A DNA stretch of 22,796 nucleotides from an uncultured Chloroflexota bacterium (GTDB taxonomy: Bacteria; Chloroflexota; Dehalococcoidia; UBA2979), in contig CADEHD010000005.1 of the NCBI GenBank assembly GCA_902827055.1, positions 1-22,796 of the forward strand. Reading direction: 5' to 3'. Below are positions 7,743 through 14,427 of the stretch, piece after piece. A program made the translations under genes and the position numbers. Positions within the stretch are counted from its first letter, which is position 1. Each line of letters begins with the position of its first letter. The notes under the pieces were generated by a model. The model was not told where the DNA came from. It saw nothing but the letters and a program-made list of their open reading frames with translations, and searched no databases.

Positions 7743-8909
7743 TCACTCCGCCGCCGTGGTCACGGGGACCACCACCGGCTGACCGTTGCGCACGACCTGC
7801 AATTCGACGCGCGCCCCCGGCCGCACATCCTTGAGGAGGTTCACCAAGGGCGTGTCGAGGTCGATCTCGATGTTGTTCAGGCCCAGCACGATGTCGCCCG
7901 CGCGCACCCCGGCCGCTTCGGCGGGACTGCGCGGCGCCACGCGCGTGACGAGCGCCCCCTGCGTCACGGGAAGCTGCTGCCGCGCCGCGATGCCGGGCGT
8001 GATCTCGAGGTGCTGATCGAGCCGCTCGATGCCGAGCCGCGCCCGCGGGTAGCGTCCCACGCGGATGATCCCCTCCACCGCCGGGCGGATCGAGTCGGTC
8101 GACTGCGCGAACGACACCCCGGTGATCGGCAGCCCGTTCGGGGTCTCGCGGATCACGGTCGTGAGCAACCCCACGATGCCCGCCGAGCTCAGCAGTGCGC
8201 CCCCGGAGTCCCCGTGGTTCACCGCCGCATCGGTCTGGATCAGGTCCTCCAGCGTTACGTTCGGCCGCGGCCAGCTCCGCCGCACGCCCGACACGATGCC
8301 GAACTGGGCCGTGTTCCCGCCCGCGATCGCGCTCCCACCGAGGGCAACCACGGGCTCCCCGAGTCGCACCTCGCGCGACGGCGCCAGCGTCGTGCTGCGC
8401 AGCCCCAGTGCCGGCACCTGCAGCACCGCCAGGTCCGTGAACGGCGAGTCGTCGCCCACCACGCGGGCCGGACGCTGCTCGCCGGTCGCGAGCGCAACAG
8501 CCACCGAGGTGGCGCCCTCCACCACGTGGAAGTTCGTCACGACGTGCCCCACGTCGTCGATCACGATCCCGGTGCCCAGGTTCCGCGTCTGCAGCCCCTC
8601 CTGCCCGCCGGCGTCCGAGGGCAGATCGGCGATCACGGTCACAATCGCGGGGAGGGTCCGGTCGATGGCATCCTGGATCGAGGTCCACTCGAATCCGGCG
8701 ACCCCGCCACCCTGGACGGCAGCCGTCGGCTCTGCGCGCGGCGCCACTCGCTCCGAGGTGATGGCGACCACACCAGCCCCCGCGAGCCCGCCGATCAGCC
8801 CGGCAACACCCAGCGCGAGGAGCAACACAGGAAGCCGCAGCCCGGAAATGGCGATAGCGCGTACTCCCTTGCCTGCGAATCGCAGTCTACACCGGGCAGT
8901 TCTCAGCAC
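7743..8909 (-). CDS. S1C (HtrA/DegP-like) serine protease with PDZ domain
   Basis: Envelope quality-control protease of the trypsin-like HtrA family, 388 residues. The N-terminus is basic, followed by a signal-anchor segment (about residues 26-50, LPVLLLALGVAGLIGGLAGAG), so the protease domain should face outward. The triad is visible as His128 (TNFHVV), Asp159 (FTDLAVL) and Ser235 (NHGDSGGALL). A single PDZ domain (about 285-388) contains APRSPAEAAGVRAGDIVLGLNN. The start is uncertain: the GTG at 8909 has no ribosome-binding site, and a TAGACT on this strand at 8884-8889 lies inside the frame. If that -10 is real, translation must start further in; a GTG at 8828 is in frame but cuts into the membrane segment. 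First gene of the minus-strand cluster that includes rsmD and coaD. Confidence 0.92.
   Translation of the reverse strand: MLRTARCRLRFAGKGVRAIAISGLRLPVLLLALGVAGLIGGLAGAGVVAITSERVAPRAEPTAAVQGGGVAGFEWTSIQDAIDRTLPAIVTVIADLPSDAGGQEGLQTRNLGTGIVIDDVGHVVTNFHVVEGATSVAVALATGEQRPARVVGDDSPFTDLAVLQVPALGLRSTTLAPSREVRLGEPVVALGGSAIAGGNTAQFGIVSGVRRSWPRPNVTLEDLIQTDAAVNHGDSGGALLSSAGIVGLLTTVIRETPNGLPITGVSFAQSTDSIRPAVEGIIRVGRYPRARLGIERLDQHLEITPGIAARQQLPVTQGALVTRVAPRSPAEAAGVRAGDIVLGLNNIEIDLDTPLVNLLKDVRPGARVELQVVRNGQPVVVPVTTAAE
8884..8889 (-). promoter_or_regulatory. candidate -10 TAGACT for the protease operon
   Basis: On the minus strand this is TAGACT, the same hexamer found before aroA and the DUF6194 gene. 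It lies within the first residues of the longest protease frame and has only a poor -35. If active, it implies a shorter protease N-terminus. Confidence 0.35.
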
Positions 8910-8930
8910 CTAGGGCGTCCACGGTACCCA

Positions 8931-8949
8931 ATCCGGGGGTTCCCCGGGT
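8931..8949. other. short hairpin/palindrome in the divergent promoter region
   Basis: CCGGGG at 8933-8938 pairs with CCCCGG at 8942-8947 around GTT, extended by a T-G and an A-T pair. It lies between the divergent protease and greA genes, just upstream of the greA -35. Could be a regulator site or chance in GC-rich DNA. Confidence 0.25.
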
Positions 8950-8957
8950 CCCCCGCG

Positions 8958-8986
8958 TTGCGAGGCAACAGCACCCCCCGTAGAAT
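8958..8986 (+). promoter_or_regulatory. sigma70 promoter of greA
   Basis: TTGCGA at 8958-8963 and TAGAAT at 8981-8986 are separated by exactly 17 bases. Transcription should start near 8993, giving a leader of about 87 bases before the greA ATG at 9080. This also argues against starting greA at the ATG at 8987, which would lie before the transcript start. Confidence 0.75.
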
Positions 8987-9079
8987 ATGCACACGGGCTT
9001 GCCCACTTGGGCGAGTCCTTGTTCGTTCCCGGGCACACCCTCCCGTGCCGCCCTCGCTGCTCCCGATTGCGAGCGATCG

Positions 9080-9553
9080 ATGTACGAGCGACGCGTCCTC
9101 CTGACCCAGGACGGCATCAAGCGCCTCGAGGCCGAGCTCCACGAGCTGCGGACGGTCCGCCGCGCCGATGTGGCTCAGCAGATTCGCGACGCCCAGGAAC
9201 TGGGCATGACCGAGACCGACGGGCAGTACGAGGAAGCCAAGAACCAGCAGGCATTCCTGGAGGGGCGCATCCAGGAGATCGAGAAGATGCTGGAGATGGC
9301 GGAGCTCATCGATGAGAGCGCCGCGCACGCCTCGAAAGAGATCCGGGTCGGCTCGACCGTCTCCCTCAAGACCAAGGACAACAAGCGGCGCAAGTACCAG
9401 CTCGTGGGCGCCGCCGAGACCAACCCCGCCGAGGGCCGCATCAGCGACGAGTCACCCCTCGGCAAGGCCCTCCTGGGCAAGAAGCGCGGCGACACCGTCA
9501 AGATCCAGGCCCCGGGCGGCACCGTCGAGATGACCATCACCTCGATCAGCTGA
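9080..9553 (+). CDS. greA: transcript cleavage factor GreA
   Basis: Binds the RNA polymerase secondary channel and stimulates cleavage of backtracked RNA. The 157-residue length is standard. The N-terminal coiled coil (about 1-77) begins MYERRVLLTQDGIKRLEAEL and includes NQQAFLEGRIQEIEKML; the C-terminal FKBP-like domain includes RVGSTVSLK, SPLGKALLGKKRGDTV and APGGTVEM. Family GreA usually carries a GDLxENAEY tip with Asp41 and Glu44 (E. coli numbering). Here the tip reads GMTETDGQY (residues 42-50), so both aligned acidic positions are lost, although Glu45 and Asp47 are nearby. The start at 9080 fits family length. The last roughly 135 bases before the stop are repeated at 10452-10586. Confidence 0.95.
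   Translation: MYERRVLLTQDGIKRLEAELHELRTVRRADVAQQIRDAQELGMTETDGQYEEAKNQQAFLEGRIQEIEKMLEMAELIDESAAHASKEIRVGSTVSLKTKDNKRRKYQLVGAAETNPAEGRISDESPLGKALLGKKRGDTVKIQAPGGTVEMTITSIS
9407..9550 (+). repeat. direct repeat, copy 1: 3' end of greA
   Basis: From 9416 to 9550 (135 bp) every base is identical to 10452-10586. From 9407 to 9415 the match continues with two C-to-G differences, both at the third base of Ala codons. This copy is followed directly by the greA stop TGA; the other copy is not. Confidence 0.97.
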
Positions 9554-9572
9554 GCTCTCCGCGATCTGGGGC

Positions 9573-10397
9573 CTAGGGACAGACCGTCACGCGGCAGTCC
9601 TGAACGTCGATGCCATTCGGAACTCGTACCTCGAATAGAGCGGGATCGAGCGGGATGTTGTACTCCACGCTCAGGACCTCCCTGACGGACTCTCGAATCA
9701 CCGCTCCAGACGCATCTCGCAGTTCGTCCCTGAGAATGAAGTAGTTCTCCCTGTCTACCCACACAAATCGGTCACCAAGGCCTCCACGACCGTACGGGTC
9801 CGCATCAACACTCTCGGAACAACTTGAGGGTCCGAGACGAACGGCCAGTGCCGCCCTCCCAGAAACGAGCCCCTCGCCCCAGATCGAAAAGCGCTCCCGG
9901 TAGCACTCGCGTAAGCGGCCAGTAAGGCTCTGGTCTGCTGGGACGGCAAACAAGCCCAAAGCAGCGACGGGCGGTGGGAAACTCGCCTGTGGGTAGATCC
10001 GCACAAAACGTTCGCCGCTTATGAGGTCGTCTACCTTCAGCCACGCCGCGGTTCCATCCCACACAGTCACCAGGGAGTAAACGCGCACCCCCTCCCGATT
10101 CGCCATCTCCGTCTCCAACCGAACCCGTCCCGAACTGTCGTACCAACTCGCGGTCGTTGCCTCGCTTGGTGCAGCCTGAGTTGGTGCACCGGAGCCCCCC
10201 GGGAATACCGGGCTCCGACTCACCAGAGCGAAACCGCGCATGATCTCTGGAGACGAAGTCAGAACACCCTCAGCCCGAGCCAGTACGTCATGCGCCCGCG
10301 CCTCCGACCTCAACATCGAAAAGACTCCGAGCCCGATGACGAGGACGGCAGAGATCACCGCGACTGCCCCAAGAGTCGCCATCCAGCGCAAATGCAT
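9573..10397 (-). CDS. membrane-anchored LolA-like (lipoprotein-carrier fold) protein
   Basis: About 274 residues from the ATG at 10397. An N-terminal transmembrane or signal-anchor segment (LGAVAVISAVLVIGLGVFSML) precedes an exported domain that resembles the LolA/LolB/RseB-type beta sheet: SGRVRLETE, then LVTVWDGTAAWLKVDD, then GRAALAVRLGP, then a closing RFVWVDRENYFILRDEL...IRESVREVLSVEYNIPLDPALFEVRVP. That ending is a good match to the 'EYN...D..LF..PP' pattern of this fold. Four Cys near the C-terminus may form disulfides. In-frame GTG (10409) and TTG (10421) lie upstream; the ATG with GTGAGG before it seems the better start. Its base composition is less GC-extreme than its neighbours, it converges on greA with 19 bases between, and it lies between the two copies of the greA tail, all suggesting acquired DNA. 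Confidence 0.65.
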   Translation of the reverse strand: MHLRWMATLGAVAVISAVLVIGLGVFSMLRSEARAHDVLARAEGVLTSSPEIMRGFALVSRSPVFPGGSGAPTQAAPSEATTASWYDSSGRVRLETEMANREGVRVYSLVTVWDGTAAWLKVDDLISGERFVRIYPQASFPPPVAALGLFAVPADQSLTGRLRECYRERFSIWGEGLVSGRAALAVRLGPSSCSESVDADPYGRGGLGDRFVWVDRENYFILRDELRDASGAVIRESVREVLSVEYNIPLDPALFEVRVPNGIDVQDCRVTVCP

Positions 10398-10442
10398 GGG
10401 CGGCCTCACTAGACCTCTCAAGAGCCGCTTGGAGGAACCATC

Positions 10443-10586
10443 GGCGCGGCGGAGACCAACCCCGCCGAGGGCCGCATCAGCGACGAGTCACCCCTCGGCA
10501 AGGCCCTCCTGGGCAAGAAGCGCGGCGACACCGTCAAGATCCAGGCCCCGGGCGGCACCGTCGAGATGACCATCACCTCGATCAGC
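10443..10586 (+). repeat. greA: direct repeat, copy 2: displaced duplicate of the greA 3' end
   Basis: A non-functional fragment equal to codons for about the last 48 residues of GreA, 1,036 bases downstream of the original and in the same orientation. It lacks the greA stop codon; the frame runs on as EAASRPGRPT. The first bases carry two silent third-position differences, the remaining 135 bases are identical to copy 1. It lies upstream of the minus-strand LolA-like gene. Confidence 0.95.
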
Positions 10587-10630
10587 GAAGCAGCATCGAG
10601 GCCAGGGCGGCCCACAGCTCGGTCAGCCCC

Positions 10631-10944
10631 TTACTGGGGGGGCCGTGTTGGATGCGGAAATGGTTCCGAACTCTTGCACTGGAAGCCCGGCGGGCACGGG
10701 GGGGTCGCGTCTACTCTGGGCGCCATCGGCGTGCGGGCAGGATCGGGGTGAGGCTGCTCAGGCGTGGCAGTCGGCCGGGGCTGAGTGGGCAGAACGGTTG
10801 GCTGCGCCGCCCGTAGTTGACCGGGTTCGAAGGCAACGCTTCGCAGTCCAAACGTCCCAACCGCTACCACGAGAATCACCAGGTGGTCGACACGAGGATT
10901 CCGAACACCACAAATGGCAAGCGTCTGTGTCGCATGCGTTCCAT
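10631..10944 (-). pseudogene. remnant of a small secreted protein with Pro/Thr linker, apparently frameshifted
   Basis: On the minus strand an ATG at 10944 or 10935 opens a short frame, RHRRLPFVVFGILVSTTW, ending at a TGA at 10876-10878. The next frame continues hydrophobically (VILVVAVGTFGL) and then gives FEPGQLRAAQPTVLPTQPRP and PTATPEQP, a linker of the type that joins exported domains in Chloroflexota. No domain follows; the frame stops at 10631. The two pieces look like one signal-anchored protein broken by a single-base shift. Alternatively the GTGA overlap at 10876-10879 could couple two tiny frames. A TAGGAT at 10943-10948 ends seven bases before the ATG at 10935. Otherwise 10587-11035 holds no gene I can support. 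Confidence 0.35.
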
Positions 10945-11011
10945 CCTAACCGTCGTAGTGACTCGCGCTATCACGTACGACAGGCGCGACTCACGAAGCG
11001 CGTGTCACACC

Positions 11012-11041
11012 TTCACGGCCCGCCCCGGCCGCCGCTACCAT
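11012..11041 (+). promoter_or_regulatory. candidate promoter for the MOSC gene
   Basis: TTCACG at 11012-11017 and TACCAT at 11036-11041, spacer 18. The 12-mer CGCTACCATCGA around this -10 (11033-11044) is identical to that upstream of lysS (11856-11867). Confidence 0.45.
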
Positions 11042-11072
11042 CGACACGCCCACGACTCCCGCGCGCACTCGA

Positions 11073-11804
11073 ATGAGGCGGCTCGCGATGCTGCAGCTCG
11101 GCGCGGTGGGCACGGTGACCGAGGCGTGGCGCTACCCGATCAAATCCCTCGGCGGCTGCCCCCACCCAGCGCTCGTGCTCGATGCACGTGGTGTCGAGGG
11201 CGATCGCGCGTTCGCCGTCTACGGCGCGGACGGCAAGATCGGGAGCGGCAAGTCCACGCGTCGCTTCCGCCGCATGGACGGCCTCCTCGAGTGCAGCACC
11301 AGTCTCGAAGCAGACGGCACCATCACCGTCTGCGTGCCCGGCGGCGCGCCTCTCCCAGTCCCCTCGCCCGAGGCCGACGCCGCCCTCTCGGCACTCCTCG
11401 GAGAGCCGGTCGACGTGCGCCCCGAGGCAGCGCTCGCCCACTTCGATGTCGGCGCCCTCCACCTCCTCACCACAAGTACCCTCGGATGGCTGGCGGAGCG
11501 CCTCGGAGGCCCCATTTCCGCCGCTCGATTCCGCCCCAACGTCGTCATGCACACCCCCGAGGCTCCCCCACACAGCGAGGAAGGCTGGGTCGGCCGTCGG
11601 CTGCGCATCGGCACCGCGATCATCGAGGTCACCGAGCCCACCGAGCGCTGCGTGATGGTCAACCTGGCGCAGCCAGGCCTCGCCAGCGACGAGCGCATCC
11701 TTCGAGTGCTCGCGCAGGAGCACGACGCCCACCTCGGCGTATACGCGTCAGTGATGCAGCCCGGCACACTCCACCTCGGCGATCCCGTCGAGCTGCTGCC
11801 CTAG
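11073..11804 (+). CDS. MOSC domain-containing protein
   Basis: MOSC beta-barrel family, named for the molybdenum-cofactor sulfurase C-terminus and known to handle sulfur on or near the molybdenum cofactor. The 243 residues begin with an N-terminal MOSC-N-like strand set, GTVTEAWRYPIKSLGGC then LDARGVEGDRAFAVY, and the core has FRPNVVMHTPEAP and EVTEPTERCVMVNLAQPGL. The Cys in TERCVM is the conserved one proposed to carry the persulfide. A later ATG at 11088, with GAGG eight to nine bases before it, is an equally good start and would drop MRRLA. The substrate is unknown. A molybdenum hydroxylase pair lies about 10 kb away in this window, but nothing links the two directly. Confidence 0.85.
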   Translation: MRRLAMLQLGAVGTVTEAWRYPIKSLGGCPHPALVLDARGVEGDRAFAVYGADGKIGSGKSTRRFRRMDGLLECSTSLEADGTITVCVPGGAPLPVPSPEADAALSALLGEPVDVRPEAALAHFDVGALHLLTTSTLGWLAERLGGPISAARFRPNVVMHTPEAPPHSEEGWVGRRLRIGTAIIEVTEPTERCVMVNLAQPGLASDERILRVLAQEHDAHLGVYASVMQPGTLHLGDPVELLP

Positions 11805-11858
11805 CCCCCAGCCCCACTCCTCCCGAGGCGCCCACGAGCCCGCCACGGCCCCCCGCGC

Positions 11859-11864
11859 TACCAT
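11859..11864 (+). promoter_or_regulatory. -10 TACCAT upstream of lysS
   Basis: TACCAT within the 12-mer CGCTACCATCGA shared with the MOSC promoter. It would give a leader of about 50 bases before the lysS ATG; no clear -35. Confidence 0.4.
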
Positions 11865-11919
11865 CGAGGCAACCCACGACCGGTTCCGCGCGCCCCCCGA
11901 GGCGCCTGGCGAGGCCCAC

Positions 11920-13404
11920 ATGCCGTCCGAGGAAGAGCTCATCGCCCAACGCCTCGAGAAGCGCGAGCGCCTGCTCGCGACCGGCGACCCCTACCCCGCG
12001 CGCACCGCGCGCACCCATACCGCCGCCGCCGCCATCGCCGAGCTCGAGGCCTCGGAGGCCGTGGGCTTGGAGCGCACCGAGCGCATCGTGACCGTGACGG
12101 GCCGCATCGCCGCCCAGCGCGTCATGGGCAAGGCCGCCTTCCTCGACGTCCGCGACGGCAGCGGGCGCGTACAGCTGCACCTCCGCGCCGACACCGTGGG
12201 CAGCGACGCGTTCCAGCGCATCGACCTCCTGGACCTCGGCGACTTCATCGAGGCGACCGGCCCCCTCTTCCGCACCCGCACCGGCGAGCCGACCGTTGCC
12301 GTCGCCACGTACGCCGTCCTCGTCAAGGCCGTTCGCCCCCCGCCGGAGAAATGGCACGGCCTCCAGGACGTCGAGGCGCGCTACCGCCAGCGCCACCTCG
12401 ACCTGATGTCGAACGAGCGCTCGCGCGAGATCGCCCGCACGAGCGCCGCCGTGGTCGCCTCCGTGCGTCGCTTCTTCCACGAGCGCGACTTCATGGAAGT
12501 CGAGACACCCGTCCTCCAGTCCGAGGCGGGGGGCGCGGCCGCTCGCCCGTTCGTCACGCACCACAACGCCCTCGGCCGCGACCTCTTCCTGCGCATCTCC
12601 CTCGAGCTGCACCTCAAGCGGCTCCTCATCGGCGGCTTCGACCGCGTCTTCGAGATCGGCCGCGTCTTCCGCAACGAGGGCGTCTCTACCCGCCACAACC
12701 CGGAGTTCACCCTCCTCGAGTCGTACGAGGCGTACGCCGACTACCACGACGTCGCCCGCATGGTCGAGGCGCTGTTACGTCACGTCGCTGCCGAGGTGGC
12801 CGGCTCCCTCCAGGTCCCCCACGGCGAGCACGTCATCGACCTCGAAGCGCCCTTTGCGCGGACCACCTACCGCCAGGCCCTCATCGACCACGCCGGGATC
12901 GACCTGCGCGAGCACCGCGACCTCGATTCCCTCCGCGCCGTCGCCCGCGCACGGCACGTCGCATTCGAGGCGACCGCCTCGTGGGCCACGCTCCTCGACG
13001 CGCTCATGTCGACCCTGGTCGAGCCCCACCTCGTGCAGCCGACGTTCATCTTCGACTACCCCACCGAGCTCTCGCCGCTCGCCAAGCGCAAGGCCGACGA
13101 CCCCGAGGTCGTCGAGCGGTTCGAGCTCTTCGTCCTCGGCCGCGAGCTGGCGAACGCCTACTCAGAACTCAACGACCCCGTCGAGCAGCGCGAGCGCATG
13201 CAGGCGCAGGCCGCCAAGGCCGCCGGCGGCGACGAGGAGGCCGAGGTCGCCGACGAGGACTTCCTGGAGGCGCTCGAGTACGGCATGCCGCCCGCCGGAG
13301 GACTCGGCATCGGCATCGAACGCCTCATGATGCTCGTCACCGGCGAGCACTCGATCCGCGAGGTGATCCTGTTCCCCGCCATGCGGGACCGCACCGACTC
13401 GTGA
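11920..13404 (+). CDS. lysS: lysyl-tRNA synthetase, class II
   Basis: Charges tRNA-Lys with lysine. The 494-residue length is normal for bacterial LysRS. The N-terminal OB-fold anticodon-binding domain reads TVTGRIAAQRVMGKAAFLDV then GSGRVQLHLRAD. The class II core follows with RYRQRHLDLMSN, motif 1 (FMEVETPVLQSEAGGAAARP), motif 2 (FEIGRVFRNEGVSTRHNPEF) and motif 3 (GGLGIGIERLMMLVT). ELSPLAKRKADDPEVVERFE and GRELANAYSELNDP are standard LysRS segments. The start ATG has GGCGAGG about five bases upstream. The SRPBCC gene begins 22 bases downstream and probably shares the transcript. Confidence 0.98.
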   Translation: MPSEEELIAQRLEKRERLLATGDPYPARTARTHTAAAAIAELEASEAVGLERTERIVTVTGRIAAQRVMGKAAFLDVRDGSGRVQLHLRADTVGSDAFQRIDLLDLGDFIEATGPLFRTRTGEPTVAVATYAVLVKAVRPPPEKWHGLQDVEARYRQRHLDLMSNERSREIARTSAAVVASVRRFFHERDFMEVETPVLQSEAGGAAARPFVTHHNALGRDLFLRISLELHLKRLLIGGFDRVFEIGRVFRNEGVSTRHNPEFTLLESYEAYADYHDVARMVEALLRHVAAEVAGSLQVPHGEHVIDLEAPFARTTYRQALIDHAGIDLREHRDLDSLRAVARARHVAFEATASWATLLDALMSTLVEPHLVQPTFIFDYPTELSPLAKRKADDPEVVERFELFVLGRELANAYSELNDPVEQRERMQAQAAKAAGGDEEAEVADEDFLEALEYGMPPAGGLGIGIERLMMLVTGEHSIREVILFPAMRDRTDS

Positions 13405-13426
13405 CCGCTCCGCGCGGGACGGCGCC

Positions 13427-13891
13427 GTGAACCGCATCCGCGAGGACGTCCACATCCACGCCCCGCCCTCCACGATCTTCGAGCGGCTCGCCCTCGCCGA
13501 GGCCGTGCGCTGGCTCCCCGCCTCCTTCCGGGAAGCTCGCGTCGAGGGCGACGGCACGCTCGCCTTCCGCCTCGCGCTCCCTATGCTCGACCGCACGGTC
13601 ACACTCGCGGTGGAGGAGGAGCTGGCCCCCACCGTCCTCAGCCTGCGCGCGCACGCGAACGGCTCCCACCCCGCCGTCGAGGCCCTCGACTGGGCGCTCC
13701 ACCAGGAGAGCCCGAACAACGTCCACGTCACCGCCGAGCTCGCCTACGAGCCCGCCGGGGGGCCCGTGGGCGCCCTCCTCGAGACGGTGGTGCACGCCCC
13801 GTTACGTCGCCAGGCACTCCGGGACGCCCTCTGGCGGCTGAAGCTCCTCGCCGAGGGGCAGGTCGCGGACCCTGCCTCCCTCCCCGGCTAG
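13427..13891 (+). CDS. SRPBCC (START-like) family protein
   Basis: A 154-residue protein with the helix-grip pattern of the SRPBCC superfamily, which binds hydrophobic ligands. The opening REDVHIHAPPSTIFERLA is the typical first strand and helix; the C-terminal helix GALLETVVHAPLRRQALRDA followed by LWRLKLLAEG is likewise typical. The ligand cannot be read from sequence. GTG start, GGGACGG upstream, 22 bases after lysS. Its stop TAG (13889-13891) is also the start of a TAGACT hexamer that may drive the next gene. Confidence 0.75.
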   Translation: MNRIREDVHIHAPPSTIFERLALAEAVRWLPASFREARVEGDGTLAFRLALPMLDRTVTLAVEEELAPTVLSLRAHANGSHPAVEALDWALHQESPNNVHVTAELAYEPAGGPVGALLETVVHAPLRRQALRDALWRLKLLAEGQVADPASLPG

Positions 13892-13894
13892 ACT
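13889..13894 (+). promoter_or_regulatory. candidate -10 TAGACT overlapping the SRPBCC stop codon
   Basis: TAGACT, identical to the aroA -10, about 35 bases before the DUF6194 start. It would give a leader of about 30 bases containing GGAGG. No clear -35. Confidence 0.4.
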
Positions 13895-13929
13895 GCCGAG
13901 CAGCTGCTCGAGCGGACGCGGAGGGCCGG

Positions 13930-14367
13930 GTGTCGAGCGATCACGTGGCCGCGTTCATCCTCGAGCGGGTAGGAGGCTCGCTGCTGGTGGCCTCCGAGGA
14001 AGGCGGCGCTCCCGAGGTCGCGTGGGGCGACATGTTCTTCTACGCGACGGACGACCACACGCCGCCCGCCATGCCCTTCGCCACGATCGTGCACAGGGAC
14101 TATCCCGGCTTCGACGAGGCGTCGAACCTCAATCGTGACGGCGTGTTCCGCCTCAACGTGGAGCTCGGCAGAGCCACGCTCGAGGCAAGGCTCCCGGCGT
14201 GGGAGCCCGACGGGTTCGACTTCGCCGTCGCGGACCGGCTCATCCCCCACCCCGCCTACTGGCGCCAGGGCTGGGCGAGCATCATCAACCCGACCGACGA
14301 ACGACTGCTCGAGGTCCTCCCCCTCCTCATCGAGGCGCGCGCCCGAGCCGCGGCCCGTCGCGCCTAG
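13930..14367 (+). CDS. DUF6194 family protein
   Basis: A 145-residue cytoplasmic protein matching the DUF6194 pattern: VAWGDMFFYATDDHTPPAMP, then FATIVHRDYPGFDEASNLNR, then DGVFRLNVELGR, then DRLIPHPAYWRQGWASIINP. These aromatic- and Asp-rich blocks are the conserved core. No catalytic motif or membrane segment is evident and the function of the family is unknown to me. GTG start with GGAGG five bases upstream (13920-13924). Confidence 0.8.
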   Translation: MSSDHVAAFILERVGGSLLVASEEGGAPEVAWGDMFFYATDDHTPPAMPFATIVHRDYPGFDEASNLNRDGVFRLNVELGRATLEARLPAWEPDGFDFAVADRLIPHPAYWRQGWASIINPTDERLLEVLPLLIEARARAAARRA

Positions 14368-14393
14368 CGCGCTCAGGAGACCACCCCAACTGG

Positions 14394-14399
14394 TACGTT
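14394..14399 (+). promoter_or_regulatory. candidate -10 TACGTT for the HAD gene
   Basis: TACGTT about 28 bases before the GTG at 14428, in the 60-base gap after the DUF6194 gene. No -35 is seen. Confidence 0.3.
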
Positions 14400-14427
14400 C
14401 GAGGCCCGCAAGCGGACGGAGTCACTC

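Noticed and set aside
5501..7834. 777-codon plus-strand frame across rsmD and the GH18-like gene
   Set aside because: Composition is Arg/His/Pro/Ala low complexity, and recognisable proteins lie on the minus strand throughout.
8987..9079. 31-residue N-terminal extension of GreA from the ATG at 8987
   Set aside because: It would start before the predicted transcription start and adds unconserved sequence; the ATG at 9080 gives the standard 157 residues.
7362..9104. 580-codon plus-strand frame over the protease gene
   Set aside because: Antisense shadow of the S1C protease, whose catalytic triad is intact on the minus strand.
10815..10835. tRNA T-arm-like GGTTCGAA
   Set aside because: No acceptor stem, anticodon arm or CCA context around it.
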